Below are positions 25,970 to 36,711 of a stretch of DNA of 64,000 bases, one piece after another (the stretch's first letter is position 1; every line of letters starts with the position of its first letter). The translations under genes were made by a program, and so were the position numbers. A model generated the notes under the pieces. It was given only the letters and a program-made list of their open reading frames with translations, was not told the DNA's origin and did no database searches. This DNA comes from Petrolisthes cinctipes (lineage: Eukaryota > Arthropoda > Malacostraca > Decapoda > Porcellanidae): contig JAWQEG010000474.1 of assembly GCA_033782935.1 (NCBI GenBank), positions 2,526,228 to 2,590,227 of the forward strand, written 5' to 3'.

Positions 25970-27739
25970 ATGAGGACATGGGGAGTGTTCTGCGTGATGT
26001 TGGTGGCGGCGTTTGTGAGTTCCAAGGGTTCGACTGACCAAATAAAACCGGGTGCCTTAGTGGGTACTGATGGGAGACTTGAGGTGGTCACGGACGTAAT
26101 AACAGTAAGACTCAATCTTGGAACTCTGTTGGACCTAAAGACAAGGGTTGATGATTTCCAGCTGAAGTTTCATAACGCCATAGAAATGTCGTCTGCTAAA
26201 TTAGGTAAATTGATGAACTCGAGTTACCCTCTGGAACGTCAAATAAAGGTACAGTTGGAAGACAGATATTTTCAAATAAAGAATATGATGAAATACTCAG
26301 AACAGAATTTACCCAACTTCTCAAGTGAGGTTAGAAAATTAGCTCATAATCAGATTACCAATAGCAGGGCTAAAAGAGGATTATTTGACATTGGAGGGGT
26401 AATTGCTAAAACTCTATTTGGAACAGCTACTAGTGACGATGTCGAAGATCTAGGACGCAGACTAGAGATTTTAAACAAGGTGATTGTAGAACAAAATAGG
26501 GTCATAGATAGTACGTTTTCCTTGGCAGCTAATGTGGCAGAAGAAGTAAATGGAGTTATTGAAAAGACTAATGAGGTAATTAAGGAATTAGACAGGTTAG
26601 CTAAACATTTGGATTTTACAATGTTTGTGTTAAACCTAGATCAATATTTAAGTATTGTGGAAAATTACATAAATGGACTGAATGCTCAAACCAGAAAACT
26701 ACTCCATAACCTAAGGAATGCAGCGCTAGGTAAGGCCGACGCTGACCTTCTGTCAGTAGTTGATCTGCAAAGGGTGGTTGATGTGGCTAGAATTAAGCAT
26801 GGTTTGAATCCTTTCTTTGAAGGTGAATCTGTATCGTACTACTATCCACTTTTGGAATCATGCTTAACGACTAAAACTATTCTTATTCACATTCCCACAA
26901 AACATCAGGTTCATTTTAACATATGGTCAGTGAAGCCATTTCCCATGAGGTTAGGGGCGGAGATCATGATGTTAAATGTGGATTATGATTATATTATTGC
27001 ATCTCAGGATCGTACACTGGTGGTTGCAGTTACCAAGGAACAGCTAGAAGATTGTCATACAGCATATTACCATTTGAAGGTGTGCCCAGCTCTAAATTTT
27101 ATTTTTACAGGACCCGAGGAATCCCAGTGTGAACTGTCATTAATCCAGGCTGATGCTTCAAGCTCCATTAAACATTGTGAGTACCTGAGACCAAAAAGGA
27201 AGTCAGATGTTTATGTAACGTATTTTCAGGGCATTGCATATTATACTTTCACTAAGCCAGCAAGAGCAACTATTATTTGTGAAGATGGCCCTTCAGGAGC
27301 AAAACATGTGTCTGAGGTGGGTACGTTTGTAGTTCCACCTGCGTGTTCATTTTTAAGCAATACTAAAACAGTTCTGGCCACGAAGCATCATCTTGGATTG
27401 GTCCTAAACAAATCTGTGGAATTTGTGAAAGTCCATCCTCCTCTCCCAGCAAACTTTTCTACTGTTAATATGGATTCTGAGAAAATAAGATTGATGGAAT
27501 TGTTAAACATGTCTGATGTTCATCCTGTAATTGAATCTGCTCTACCTTTCCATCTGCAACGGGTAGCTGTGTACCCTTGGTCCGGAGTGACTAGTTTATT
27601 AATCATATTATATTTCATGTTCTCTTGTTACCTGTTCAGGAGTTTAAGGGTTTTGAATGGTGAGATTAAAAAGAAGAAAAACAGAAGATCAAGGAATATA
27701 GAGGTCCACCATACACAACCTAGGGAAGATGAATTGTAA
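25970..27739 (+). CDS. env: Envelope fusion-type glycoprotein (F-like Env)
   Basis: Uninterrupted 589-codon frame starting 24 bp after pol. It has a hydrophobic N-terminal signal peptide (residues 1-18). A furin-type RAKR site at residues 133-136 is followed by a hydrophobic, Gly-rich fusion-peptide-like stretch and a long heptad-rich helical region (about 165-260). A C-terminal membrane segment lies at about residues 540-560 and a short basic tail follows. This layout is that of class I fusion envelopes of errantiviruses and baculovirus F proteins. Env would be displayed on membranes and is normally expressed from a spliced mRNA. No break was seen. Whether it is functional is unknown. Confidence 0.88.
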   Translation: MRTWGVFCVMLVAAFVSSKGSTDQIKPGALVGTDGRLEVVTDVITVRLNLGTLLDLKTRVDDFQLKFHNAIEMSSAKLGKLMNSSYPLERQIKVQLEDRYFQIKNMMKYSEQNLPNFSSEVRKLAHNQITNSRAKRGLFDIGGVIAKTLFGTATSDDVEDLGRRLEILNKVIVEQNRVIDSTFSLAANVAEEVNGVIEKTNEVIKELDRLAKHLDFTMFVLNLDQYLSIVENYINGLNAQTRKLLHNLRNAALGKADADLLSVVDLQRVVDVARIKHGLNPFFEGESVSYYYPLLESCLTTKTILIHIPTKHQVHFNIWSVKPFPMRLGAEIMMLNVDYDYIIASQDRTLVVAVTKEQLEDCHTAYYHLKVCPALNFIFTGPEESQCELSLIQADASSSIKHCEYLRPKRKSDVYVTYFQGIAYYTFTKPARATIICEDGPSGAKHVSEVGTFVVPPACSFLSNTKTVLATKHHLGLVLNKSVEFVKVHPPLPANFSTVNMDSEKIRLMELLNMSDVHPVIESALPFHLQRVAVYPWSGVTSLLIILYFMFSCYLFRSLRVLNGEIKKKKNRRSRNIEVHHTQPREDEL

Positions 27740-28089
27740 GGATAATTTTAAGGACACCTCTACAACTAGGTAGTACACTACACGGTTAGTTGTAGGGATT
27801 TAGAATTAAGGATTTGTATGAATGTGTATTATATTTTATTATCCATGTATAATTACTTAATTTAAGGAAGTATTATTAATTACCCATTGTATCATTCACG
27901 AGCTCAAGGATTTATTTTTCTTTTATGTTAATTCATCCAATGTTTATATATTTCATCTTGTATATATTGTATATATATGTTACCATATCAAGAGTCAATC
28001 TAATAATCAGGAAGGCTAAGCATTGTTTAAAGTAAATTTAATATTATTGTGAACTGCAGGGACGCAGTTGTTTCAGCGTGGCCGAGCAA
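27740..28089 (+). other. 3' noncoding region of the LTR element
   Basis: A/T-rich, no ORF. I find no polypurine tract directly before the 3' LTR. Instead there is a 6-bp hairpin (AACTGC / GCAGTT, 28053-28070) followed by CAGCGTGGCCGAGC at 28074-28087, which resembles the 5' end of tRNA-Leu. Confidence 0.6.
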
Positions 28090-28812
28090 TGTATCCGTGG
28101 CTGATCACGTTCGCGATACATGATACACCTATGGTGTTGGAACATTCCGTTAAGCCAAAGCAGTTCAAGCTAGTTTCATTAGACACAACATCCTTTGAAA
28201 AGTGGTGAGTTGCAGCGTGAGGGAATCTTCCATGTTGAGCTACTGATTGCTAGATTCACTCTGTAATTATCTATATGTTAATCTCTATACTATAATCAAC
28301 TCCATATTGTCATCTCGTATGTAGAGTAAGGGACAATATATATTTACTCACTTTATTCTTATATAAACTCATATCTAACTTATCCATATTTCATATGTAA
28401 GTTTAGCATTGTAAATAGCATTATCGACAACCTGTCAGCTAAGAAAGGGTGTGGCAGTGTATACCACGAGCGGGGACTACTAGAGAGAGAAGGCGCATTA
28501 CACGCCCTGCCTTGAAGACAACAGGTTCACTCCTACCTTATATTAGAGAGACACGAGATGTCTGTATAACCTGTAACTATATCTAATATACTCAGTAAAT
28601 AGAGACAAGTCCACGAGTTTACTCTAACCCTTGAGTAACTAACTTAGTTCCCAAGGAAGACTAGAGTGGTAGTTCAGAGCAACGGTAAGTTGGCTTGAAA
28701 CCAGAGGTCTACATCGGCGTAGTAAGTAATACTAGCCCGAGAGTAAGTGAGAGTTTCCAGCAGGTGTTTCCGAGAGAAGCTGTTGCTGAGCTTGGACGAC
28801 CCCACGAGTACA
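28090..28812 (+). repeat. 3' LTR
   Basis: 723 bp, about 98% identical by eye to the 5' LTR, with the same TG and CA ends. The base sequence after it (atagggca) does not match the sequence before the 5' LTR. Confidence 0.93.
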
Positions 28813-28920
28813 ATAGGGCATGGGAAGAAATCTGCCTGGGCCACATGGAACTCGTTTCACAACTGACAGATTCCCTCCACGCCAGTCAGCATCCAGGATA
28901 ACACAAAGCACGACATTGAA

Positions 28921-29316
28921 ATGTTTGTGGTGCTAATCTATGACCGCACCAGTCCATACATGGACGTCAACGAGGCCAGAAAGAAACTCTTTGCCAAGAG
29001 GAACTCCGTCCAGCGCCTACCACCAACCTATGATGCTTTGGAACAGCATATGAAGAGATCAGTCTTCCAGGGTGGCTATGTCTGGGGGCAGGTCTTGGTC
29101 CCTCAACCCGTGCTTCCATCACTAACAAGCTTGGGCTGGCGGCAAACAGAGGATAGGTCCTACGAACCACTCTGGACCACACTCCCTGAGGCTTTAAAAA
29201 GCTGCTTCGAGCTGGTGTCGTGTGGCAGCAAAAAATGCTGTAGAAAGCGCTGCAAATGCAAGAAGGCTAATCTGCAATGCACTGGACTGGGTGCTTGTAA
29301 AGCAGAATGCCAATAG
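28921..29316 (+). CDS. Orphan ORF with C-terminal CXC-type cysteine cluster
   Basis: 131 codons with ATG. Coding-like residues continue upstream of the ATG but meet a stop, so this may be a 3' fragment of a longer gene. The C-terminus has a dense Cys/Lys cluster with CGSKKCCRKRCKCKKANLQC and further Cys, similar to tesmin/TSO1-like CXC zinc-binding modules. A Trp-rich segment lies in the middle. I have seen comparable ORFs annotated as hypothetical, repeat-linked proteins in animals, so a transposon or retrogene origin is likely. No function is assigned. Confidence 0.45.
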   Translation: MFVVLIYDRTSPYMDVNEARKKLFAKRNSVQRLPPTYDALEQHMKRSVFQGGYVWGQVLVPQPVLPSLTSLGWRQTEDRSYEPLWTTLPEALKSCFELVSCGSKKCCRKRCKCKKANLQCTGLGACKAECQ

Positions 29317-29777
29317 ACAGAATACTAGTAGACACAATCTGAGATATCGGCCTAGTTTAGAATGTGCAAATGCAAAGTCGCATTGCCTGTAAAAGTGTTG
29401 ATTTTTATTATCCAGAGCCAGTGCACTTGAGCTCGGAAACTCGTATTGTACTAGACTGATGCATGCGTGTCTTTCTAAAATGATAGTGCGACAATAATGT
29501 ATGTATGTATGTATGTATGTCTACAAGGAAGGAAAAATAAACATGGAGTCCCAAGTGCTTTCGTGTATTCACATCTTCAGGGGAAATACAAAATGTAGAA
29601 GAATGGTTGCCGAGAGACACCTAATATACCGATACAATTAATAACTAACTGGCAAACTGAAGGTGTTGCCACTACGAGTTCAAAGCAATGTACACCCATA
29701 TGGTGCTACAAAGAGTTACCTGACCCAACCCTCATTAAACCTGACATGACCTCTAAACCTAAGATTATCCTCAGTCA

Positions 29778-30311
29778 TTAAGGAATAGCAGTTGGACTTA
29801 TCTTATTAACAATCTTGTCTATGATGAAACTTTCCAACTTGTACATACCATTGTTTGAATTCATATTAATATTTTCTGTGTGTTTAATCAGACTTGACTC
29901 TATGATGTTTCTGTTTACGGATGAATTACAAGACATGATTGACGAAGCATTATCCCAGTCAATACAATGATTATTGTCTCTCATATGAATAAATAAAGAA
30001 TTAGATTCTTGTCCGGTCCTAACACTATATTTATGATATTTGACCATGGTTGACAGGTCTTTTCCAGTTTCTCCTATATAGAACATATTGTATTCTTTAC
30101 AAGGTACTTTGTAGATACACCCACATGAGAAATTGTGTGAAATTTTGATAAACATTTTCTTGACTGTGTTATCATTGCAGAAGGCAACATTAACATGAGG
30201 TATTTGGGCAAATTTATCGCTGTAGGGTAATATCAGTAAGTTTTTATTGTCACGGGGTAGAGAAGGTTCAACCCAATAAAATGATGTTCTTGCCAATTTT
30301 AAGGCTTTATC
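29778..30311 (-). pseudogene. GIY-YIG endonuclease domain of Penelope-like element
   Basis: The minus-strand frame encodes the end of a Penelope-like protein. Residues of the type GCIYKVPC and MFYIGETGKDL form the GIY-YIG core, followed by the conserved His and Glu region (NNHCIDWDN, NIIESSLIKHT). The enzyme nicks target DNA for element insertion. The reading frame continues, across the LINE A insertion, into 36483-36610, where the preceding residues (PKQFLDKAL) are encoded. The RT part is absent from the window, and there is an in-frame stop in the right-hand piece, so this is a remnant. Confidence 0.85.
30299..30311. repeat. Target site duplication of LINE A, left
   Basis: TTAAGGCTTTATC, repeated at 36483-36495. 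The duplicated bases fall inside the Penelope-like coding sequence and fix the ends of LINE A. Confidence 0.9.
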
Positions 30312-30764
30312 ACCCCCAACGGGAACCGCCTTGACGTGGTGGGGGGGCATGCGTGTCTCTAAGACCTGGCGAACTAGACTAGAGGGGGCTCCGGCCCCTG
30401 CTCTGCCCCGATTTCAGGGAGAGAGGGCTTCCCATGCTAGTAAGGTCGCCAGTGAGAGACCAGACTAAATGGTTCCCATGCATTAGGCTGCCAGTACGGG
30501 CCAACAGCGCTGCCCTCCGGAGGGACTGCCCTCTAGGGGCCGTCCTATGTTGGATGGTTGGGTGTCTGGGCCGGGAGATGTTGGGGAAGGGGGTCTCAGC
30601 ACCGTCGTGGGCAAACTTTCGAGCCATTGGGGCTGCTTTTTAAAACGAGTGGCCCCGTGGGGGAAGAGGTACCCCGCCCACAGCGACCAGCGCTCGGTCC
30701 CCTCATCTGCCCGGTAGGTAGTAGCTCTTGGCTCCTGGGGCCAAAAACATTAAACCAATGATAT

Positions 30765-32792
30765 ATGGATACAGAAAAGCCCCATTCTCTTCCTCGAGCG
30801 GTGGTCGACCAGGCCCTCGAGACGTCACTCTCTGGTCGTGGTAGTAAGCAGAAAGCTGCAAATAAGAGTAGACCTAGCAGGTCGGGTTTTGTGTCAAAGA
30901 ACCCTGTTAACGATTTGGACACATTAATGTTAACGAATGTACTCGCATCCTTTACCTATGGCGCTATCCACTCCATATTTAAGTGCTTTGTAGTAGTCCT
31001 CCGAATCCGAATCACATATGACAGTGATTGTAGGTCTAATCGGTGCTATATTACTTTCAATACAAATGCTGCTGCCAAAGCAGCATTTGAGTCAAAAGAT
31101 TCTCTGACGGTGGGGGATACTCATTGTAAAGTTCAGATGATGCGGTCCATCAATGTAGTTGACAGTGACAATGATTACTGCCCTAATATATTTGATGATT
31201 CTGCAGAGCATGTCCCAATGGAACGTCGGGTTCCTACACCCTTTTGGTTTGTGGCTTACTACAGGGAGGGACGTGGTAACATTATCCATGCTTCCCGGTA
31301 TCTTGAGAATGAAATTGGATTATTACCAATGGGCCACATAAAGAAATATGGTAAGGGCGTTTTAATCAGAGCCAAAGATCTTACACAGGCCATGATGCTC
31401 CTCAATCTCCCCTGTCCTTCTGATAGCATGTTTGAATCTATTAAACCACATCGAACATTTAATTATAGCTAGGGGCGTATATATAATGAGGACCTGTATG
31501 AATTCTCAGAAGAGGACATTCTCGCTATGTGCCCAGACAGTGTCCAACGAGTAACGAAGATGAAAGGCAGTAAAAATATGACCATCCTCACTTTCTATGG
31601 CTCGCATATCCCAGATCGCATTAACATTAACCCCACCTCATTTGAGGTGAAGCCTTTTGTTGAGCGTCCCCTACAGTGTTTCTGTTGTTATGAGTTTGGT
31701 CATGGGAAGAGGAACTGCAACAACCGTTCCCGGTGTGGCAATTGTTCTGCTCTTGACTCACATCTTACTTCTGAGTGTCGGTCAGAGAGTTACTGCTTTT
31801 ACTGCAGAGATGCTCACCCCTTGCGTTCTCGCCAATGTAAGATGTACCTACTTGAGCAGGATATCCTCCACTTGGCTAATACTCAATTCATTAGCATAGG
31901 TAGGGCCAGACGGCAACTCAACTTCAGGCGACAGAAGGATGGTGGTGTGAAGACATACGCCTCCTCCATTCGCCCTAAATTGGTTGCAGCACCCTCTCAA
32001 CCCTCTCAAGAGGCAGCTGCTTCTTGCTCTAGTGAGAACGTTTCTAAGGTTACTCTACATAATAGTTTCTCTGTCTTGGAAACTTTATCAGACACTCATT
32101 CTGGTGACCCTTCAACTGATGACAATTCTCAGACTTTAGCTAAAGGTGTCCATGTGGTAGAGGTTCACACTGCCACACGCTCTCCCAAAAGGAAACTTAA
32201 GTCACCTAAACTGCCACAGAGACGCCTTCGTGGTTTCTCTGAGGCACTTGACTCTATACATGTTCTACCTTGTGAGGCAACCATCTCTGTGGACTCATCC
32301 ATAGTTTCCTCTCAATTTCACCAGAAGCGTTCTCGTGGCTCTGATGAATCTCTTGATTCAACAGAAGTTCCTCCTCGCAAGCTTCCTTCGGGATCATCAG
32401 AGGGGCGTGAAGTTAATGTGGATGCCACGGATGTTGTGACTTCAAAAGATTCAGTTTCTCTTCTGCTTGAGCAGCGGAGTGATTCTACCACCTGTATTAT
32501 GGATGTTGATGAATCTGCCTGTGTCAGTGATATCACTGCTGTACAGGACAGAACCAATGTAATTGTTTCAAAGAATATCCCATCTCATATATCTTCATCT
32601 TCTTCTAACATATCAGATGCTTCAGGGACTCGTCTATGGGTCCCAATTACTGCCCCAAGTACTACTCCTCGGGTTCGCTCTTCTTCTAGTGGCCCAGGAT
32701 TAGACAAATCTTATTGTTTGAGTAAACCCTCAGGTCGAGGTGGTAGTGGGAAGTACCTCCGTAAGGCTTCCCAAAAATCAGTACTAAAGTAA
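30765..32792 (+). pseudogene. LINE A ORF1, RRM-like and CCHC zinc-knuckle protein
   Basis: One frame from the ATG at 30765 to the TAA at 32790-32792, broken only by TAG at 31470-31472. The N-terminal half has an RRM-like strand-helix pattern (residues about 75-125). After the stop, three zinc knuckles follow in the order CX2CX4HX4C (CFCCYEFGHGKRNC), CX2C...HX4C and CX2CX3HX6C at about 31677-31850, then a long Ser/Thr-rich tail. It is expected to coat the element RNA. The stop separates the RRM from the knuckles, so a full protein would need read-through. Confidence 0.82.
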
Positions 32793-35700
32793 CACCGTTC
32801 AAGGTCCTTCAGTGGAATTGCCGTGGCTTGCGTGCTTCTTGGGAGGAACTGCGCGTTCTTCTCCCTAGCTTCTCTCCTGCATGTGTTTCTCTCCAGGAGA
32901 CAATGCTTGGGGACTACATTCCTGCCAGTCCTCCAGCATACTCAGCATTTTATTCCAATTCATTTGAAGGGCAGGGTAATCATGGTGGCTCTGCCATCCT
33001 AGTTCGCCGAGATATTCCATGCACGAGCCTGGAGCTTGACACTCCGCTCCAGGCTGTTGCAGTTAAGGTTTTTATGGACCGCCCGTACACTGTGTGCAGT
33101 CTATACCTTCCTCCCAGTGTTACAGTTGAGAGGGGTGATCTCAACCATCTTGTACGGGACCTTCCATCTCCCTTTATTTTATTGGGTGATTTTAATGGTC
33201 ATCATCCTCTGTGGGGTGACAGTTCGGTCAACCCCAGGGGTGTTTTATTGGCTTCTTTTATTGAGGATGAGGGACTGGAGGTTTTAAATACGGGAGATGT
33301 GACACATTTTAATAGCCCTACTGGGACTTTTACCGCCATTGACATTTCCCTTTGCTCACCCAGTGCTCTGTTGGATTTTACTTGGAGAGTGTTGCCTGAC
33401 TTATATGGCAGTGACCATTTCCCTATACTTTTAGAAGGTAACAGGTACGAACCACAGTCTCGTCTTCCTAGGTGGAAATTAGAGAAGGCTGACTGGCAGT
33501 TTTATAGAGAGCTAACTTCTTCGGTCTCTTCTGTAGCCGATTTCGGTAGCTCTGACGAGGCTGTAACATATTTCACTGATATGCTCCACTCTGCTGCTCT
33601 CAACTCTATTCCTAGAACTTCTGGCTACTTTCCCAAACGTCCTGTCCCTTGGTGGTCACCAGTCTGCACCACTGCTGTGCGGAAGAAGCGCGCTGCTTTC
33701 TCTCGCCTTCGTCGCAATTGTGGGGACCCAACTCTTTTAGAGGACTTCCGACGGGCAAGGGCTCGGGCTAGACGAGTTTTAAAAGAGGCCCGACGTGCAT
33801 CTTGGAAGGCCTATGTGTCTTCAATTAATACTAAAACTCCACTCACCCAAGTGTTCAGGAGAGTCCGTAAGATGGCGGGGAAGTTTTCTCCTAGTTCTCC
33901 ACCTGTACTTAAGGTCAATGGAATTAAGATCATGGATGGTTTGACAGTGGCCAATACCACGGCGGAGGCTTTTGCAAAGGTCTCCAGCCGTGTCTCTCGA
34001 CCTCTGGCTGTCAGGCATGAGTTAAGAGCCAAGGAGCGTACTGTCCTGGATTTCTCAGGGAACGAGAATGAAAGTTATAACCATATATTCACCCTGAGAG
34101 ACCTGCATTCTGCTCTCTCTCTCTGCGGCGACACTTCTCCTGGGCCAGACAACATCCCATATGCAATGTTACGACACTTGGGTGAGGAAGCGATCTCATT
34201 TCTTTCAGCTGTATATAACAGAATCTGGCTGAAGGGTGTCTTCCCTTCTGGGTGGAGGGTTGCTACCATCCTTCCTTTTCTCAAGCTGGGCAAGGACTCT
34301 GGTGTTGCCCTCAATTATCGACCAATTGCCTTGACCTCTTGTCTCTGTAAACTATTTGAAAAGATGGTGAATGTCAGACTGGTATACTTCTTGGAACGGG
34401 GTGATTTTCTGTCTCTGTCCCAGTCTGGCTTTCGTAAATACCGTTCCACTACAGATGCTCTGGTCAGGTTGGAAGCTGCTGCATGTGAGGAATTTTCACG
34501 ACATCAACACCTTGTCTGTGTATTCTTTGATTTAGAGAAAGCCTATGACACTACCTGGCAATATGGCATCCTGCAGCAACTCCATTTTCTCCTTCCAAGA
34601 CAGTTGCTATGCACTTCTGCCGCATCCGAGGTGTCCACCCGGATCCGGACTTATTTATGTATGGTCATCGGATACGATGTGTCGAGGAGACTCGCTTTTT
34701 GGGTCTCCTTTTTGACAAATGTTTGACTTGGGTTCCCCACTTACGTACACTTAAGGTCTTTTGCCTCAAGGCTCTTAACCTGTTGAGGGTCCTGAGCCAT
34801 ACATCCTGGGGGGCTGATGGGGCCACCCTCCTCCGCCTATACCATGTTCTTATTAGGTCAAAACTCGACTATGGGTGTGAGGTGTACTCTTCTGCCACCG
34901 ATGCCCGTCTCAGAGTTTTAGACCCTGTTCATCATGCTGGAGTACGTCTGGCGACCGGAGCCTTCAGGTCGTCCCCAATCCCCAGTCTCCTGGTGGACGC
35001 TAATGAGCCACCTCTTGGTCTCCGTCGCCAGTCCTTGATGGTTCGTTGTTGGCATCGATAACATCGACTTCCTGACTCTCTACCTTGCTTGGCGGTGTCA
35101 TCTGATATCATGTCTCAGAACTACCTTTTACATTCTCGTGCACCATGGCCCTTTGGCTTCTGGGTCAGAAAGGCTATGGAGGAGATAGGCATAGATGACT
35201 TCCAGATTTGTCCTGTGAGGGTCCCCAGGGTGGCTCCATGGCTTCTTCCAGAAGTTTTCCCCTGCACCTGCTTTACAGACAAGAAGGAATCTCTTCCTCC
35301 TCCAGTGGCTCGTTCCCTCTTTTTAGAACATGCCTTCACTCACAGGGAGTCCCTCCCTGTGTACACTGATGGGTCAAAGTCTGATGCTGGAGTTGGCTTT
35401 GGAGTTGTCTTTCCTGACTTTTGCCGTGGAGGCAGGCTCCCTTCTGTCATGTCCATTTTTACTGCTGAGCTCTCGGCCATTTTATATGCCCTCCAAGTGA
35501 TTTTTACTCTCCCTCAGCCTTTGTTTACTATTTTTAGCGATTCCTGTAGAGCCTTGCAGGCCTTGTGCAATTTTAACTCTTCCCATCTCCTGGTGTTGGC
35601 CATTCTTGAGTGGCTTGTCCTCCTGGGTCGTCGTGGCCTCAAAGTCACTTTTTGTTGGGTCCCAGCCCATGTGGGTGTTGATGGGAATGAGCGGGCAGAC

Positions 35701-36189
35701 GCCCTGGCTAAGGCTGTGGTCTCCAATTCCCGGCCTCCTGCCAGGCGTCATCCTGTTCCTGCAGTGGACCTTCGACCCTACATAGATGCTGCCGTTCGTT
35801 CCTGCTGGCAGGACAGATGGGACGCCGTCGGGTCTAACAAGCTCCGCGACATCCGCCAGCGCCTTGGTTTGTGGAGCTACAGTGGCCTGTCCCGCCGGTG
35901 GGAGACGGCTCTTGTCCGTCTCCGCATTGGCCACACATTATTGACTCATGTCTTTTTAATGGAGAGGGTTCACCCTCCCTACTGTGATGATTGTCTGGTC
36001 CCTTTGACAGTACGGCATCTTATTGTCGAGTGTCCCAGCCTTGGGGACCTTCGTCGTAGGCACCTCTCCGAGTACCGGAAGGGTGACGGTTCTTACAGTC
36101 TCTCCCAGGTGCTCGGGGAGGAGGCTTGTAGTGTGGGAGGGAACACCCTTTCCTATGTGGAGGAGGCTGGCCTTCTCCACAAATTGTGA
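32783..36189 (+). pseudogene. LINE A ORF2: APE endonuclease, deleted RT, RNase H
   Basis: The frame overlaps the end of ORF1 and has no clear early ATG. The endonuclease shows VLQWNCRGLR, SLQETML, LLGDFNGHHPLW and GSDHF. RT boxes up to FFDLEKAYDTTW are present, then at about 34590 the sequence jumps to the thumb region (SKTVAMHFCR) in another frame. The catalytic xxDD motif is therefore deleted. A TAA at 35059-35061 interrupts the next section. RNase H follows with YTDGSKSD, TAELSAIL, FSDSCRAL and GNERADALA, then a C-terminal CX2C...HX4C (CDDCLVPLTVRHLIVEC). The protein cannot reverse transcribe. Confidence 0.85.
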
Positions 36190-36482
36190 ATTTTATTGTA
36201 TTTATGGCTATTAATTTTTAGGTAGTTAAAGTTTAATGTTTCTTTCGTTAATATTTCAATTATTTTATATATCTAACTTAAATAGGTTATTTCATTAATA
36301 TATGATCTTTTAGAAGACGTGGGTTTTATTCATGCTGCTTCTCTCTTTCGAGATAGTGAAAATTATTTAATTTTTGTATATATATTATAAATGATGTAGA
36401 TGACCTTTATATGTTGGGCGGTATATGACCATTGTTGTTGCGCCGCCAGATGCCTAATGGCATCAATAAATCAATCAATCAA

Positions 36483-36610
36483 TTAAGGCTTTATCCAAAA
36501 ATTGTTTGGGGTATTTTAATTTTGTTCCAATGTCAGAGATAAATCCATATTCCTCATCCATGAATTCAGGACTTCATACACGTAGAGCACGTAAGTACAT
36601 TGAAGAGAAA
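36483..36610 (-). mobile_element. Penelope-like element fragment, antisense (part 2)
   Basis: Starts with the right copy of the 13-bp target duplication and continues the Penelope-like reading frame upstream of the GIY-YIG domain (SPEFMDEEYGF, KYPKQFLDKAL). One in-frame stop is seen near 36580. The piece ends at about 36610, where an inverted LINE A fragment begins. Confidence 0.75.
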
Positions 36611-36614
36611 ACAG

Positions 36615-36711
36615 ACATCGGTGGCAGAAGATTACACCTCACGCCCATAGTCGAATTTTGACCTAATAAGAACATGGTATAGGCGGAGGAGGGTGGCCCG
36701 ATCAGCCCCTG
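36615..36711 (-). mobile_element. Inverted LINE A fragment
   Basis: The reverse complement matches LINE A at about 34812-34910, the region encoding TLLRLYHVLIRSK, with a few substitutions. It is a 97-bp fragment with no recognisable ends. Confidence 0.8.

Larger units (their letters stand above)
19422..28812 (+). mobile_element. Ty3/mdg4 LTR retrotransposon with env (errantivirus-like)
   Basis: A 9,391-bp element has two 723-bp LTRs (TG...CA), a primer binding site 3 bp inside the 5' LTR, and the gene order gag, protease-RT-RNase H-integrase, env. Order and motifs are those of Ty3/gypsy (Metaviridae) elements that have gained a class I fusion envelope of the insect errantivirus/baculovirus F type. 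Gag and Env are open. Pol is broken by one frameshift at a run of seven G. The LTRs differ by roughly 15 substitutions and 2 single-base indels by eye, about 2%, so the insertion is fairly recent. The left flank is satellite and the right flank unrelated sequence, and I see no matching 4-6 bp target duplication. Confidence 0.93.
29480..30311 (-). mobile_element. Penelope-like element, 3' fragment, antisense (part 1)
   Basis: Carries the C-terminal endonuclease (29778-30311) and a 3' noncoding tail with an (ATGT)n run near 29497-29520 and a catcttcagggg motif of the kind seen at Penelope-like ends. The element continues at 36483 on the other side of LINE A. The outer boundary on the left is not sharp. 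Confidence 0.75.
30312..36482 (+). mobile_element. LINE A, full-ended I/Nimb-like non-LTR retrotransposon with RNase H
   Basis: A 6,171-bp sense LINE inserted into the Penelope-like fragment. Its 5' end starts acccccaacgggaaccgcc and its 3' end is an (ATCA)n tail at about 36463-36482. It encodes ORF1 (RRM-like and zinc knuckles) and ORF2 (APE endonuclease, RT, RNase H, terminal Cys/His). The 5' untranslated region spans 30312-30764. RNase H after RT and a short-repeat tail suggest the I superfamily; the clade is inference. ORF1 has one in-frame stop, and ORF2 has lost the RT core and has one later stop, so the copy is dead. Confidence 0.88.

Noticed and set aside
28090..28812. Independent solo LTR
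   Set aside because: It pairs in length, ends and orientation with 19422-20144 around one gag-pol-env set.
28695..28901. Frame crossing the 3' LTR edge
   Set aside because: Lies mostly in LTR sequence and ends in unrelated flank. Chance frame.
33811..35934. Minus-strand frames within LINE A ORF2
   Set aside because: Shadows of the endonuclease, RT and RNase H coding strand.
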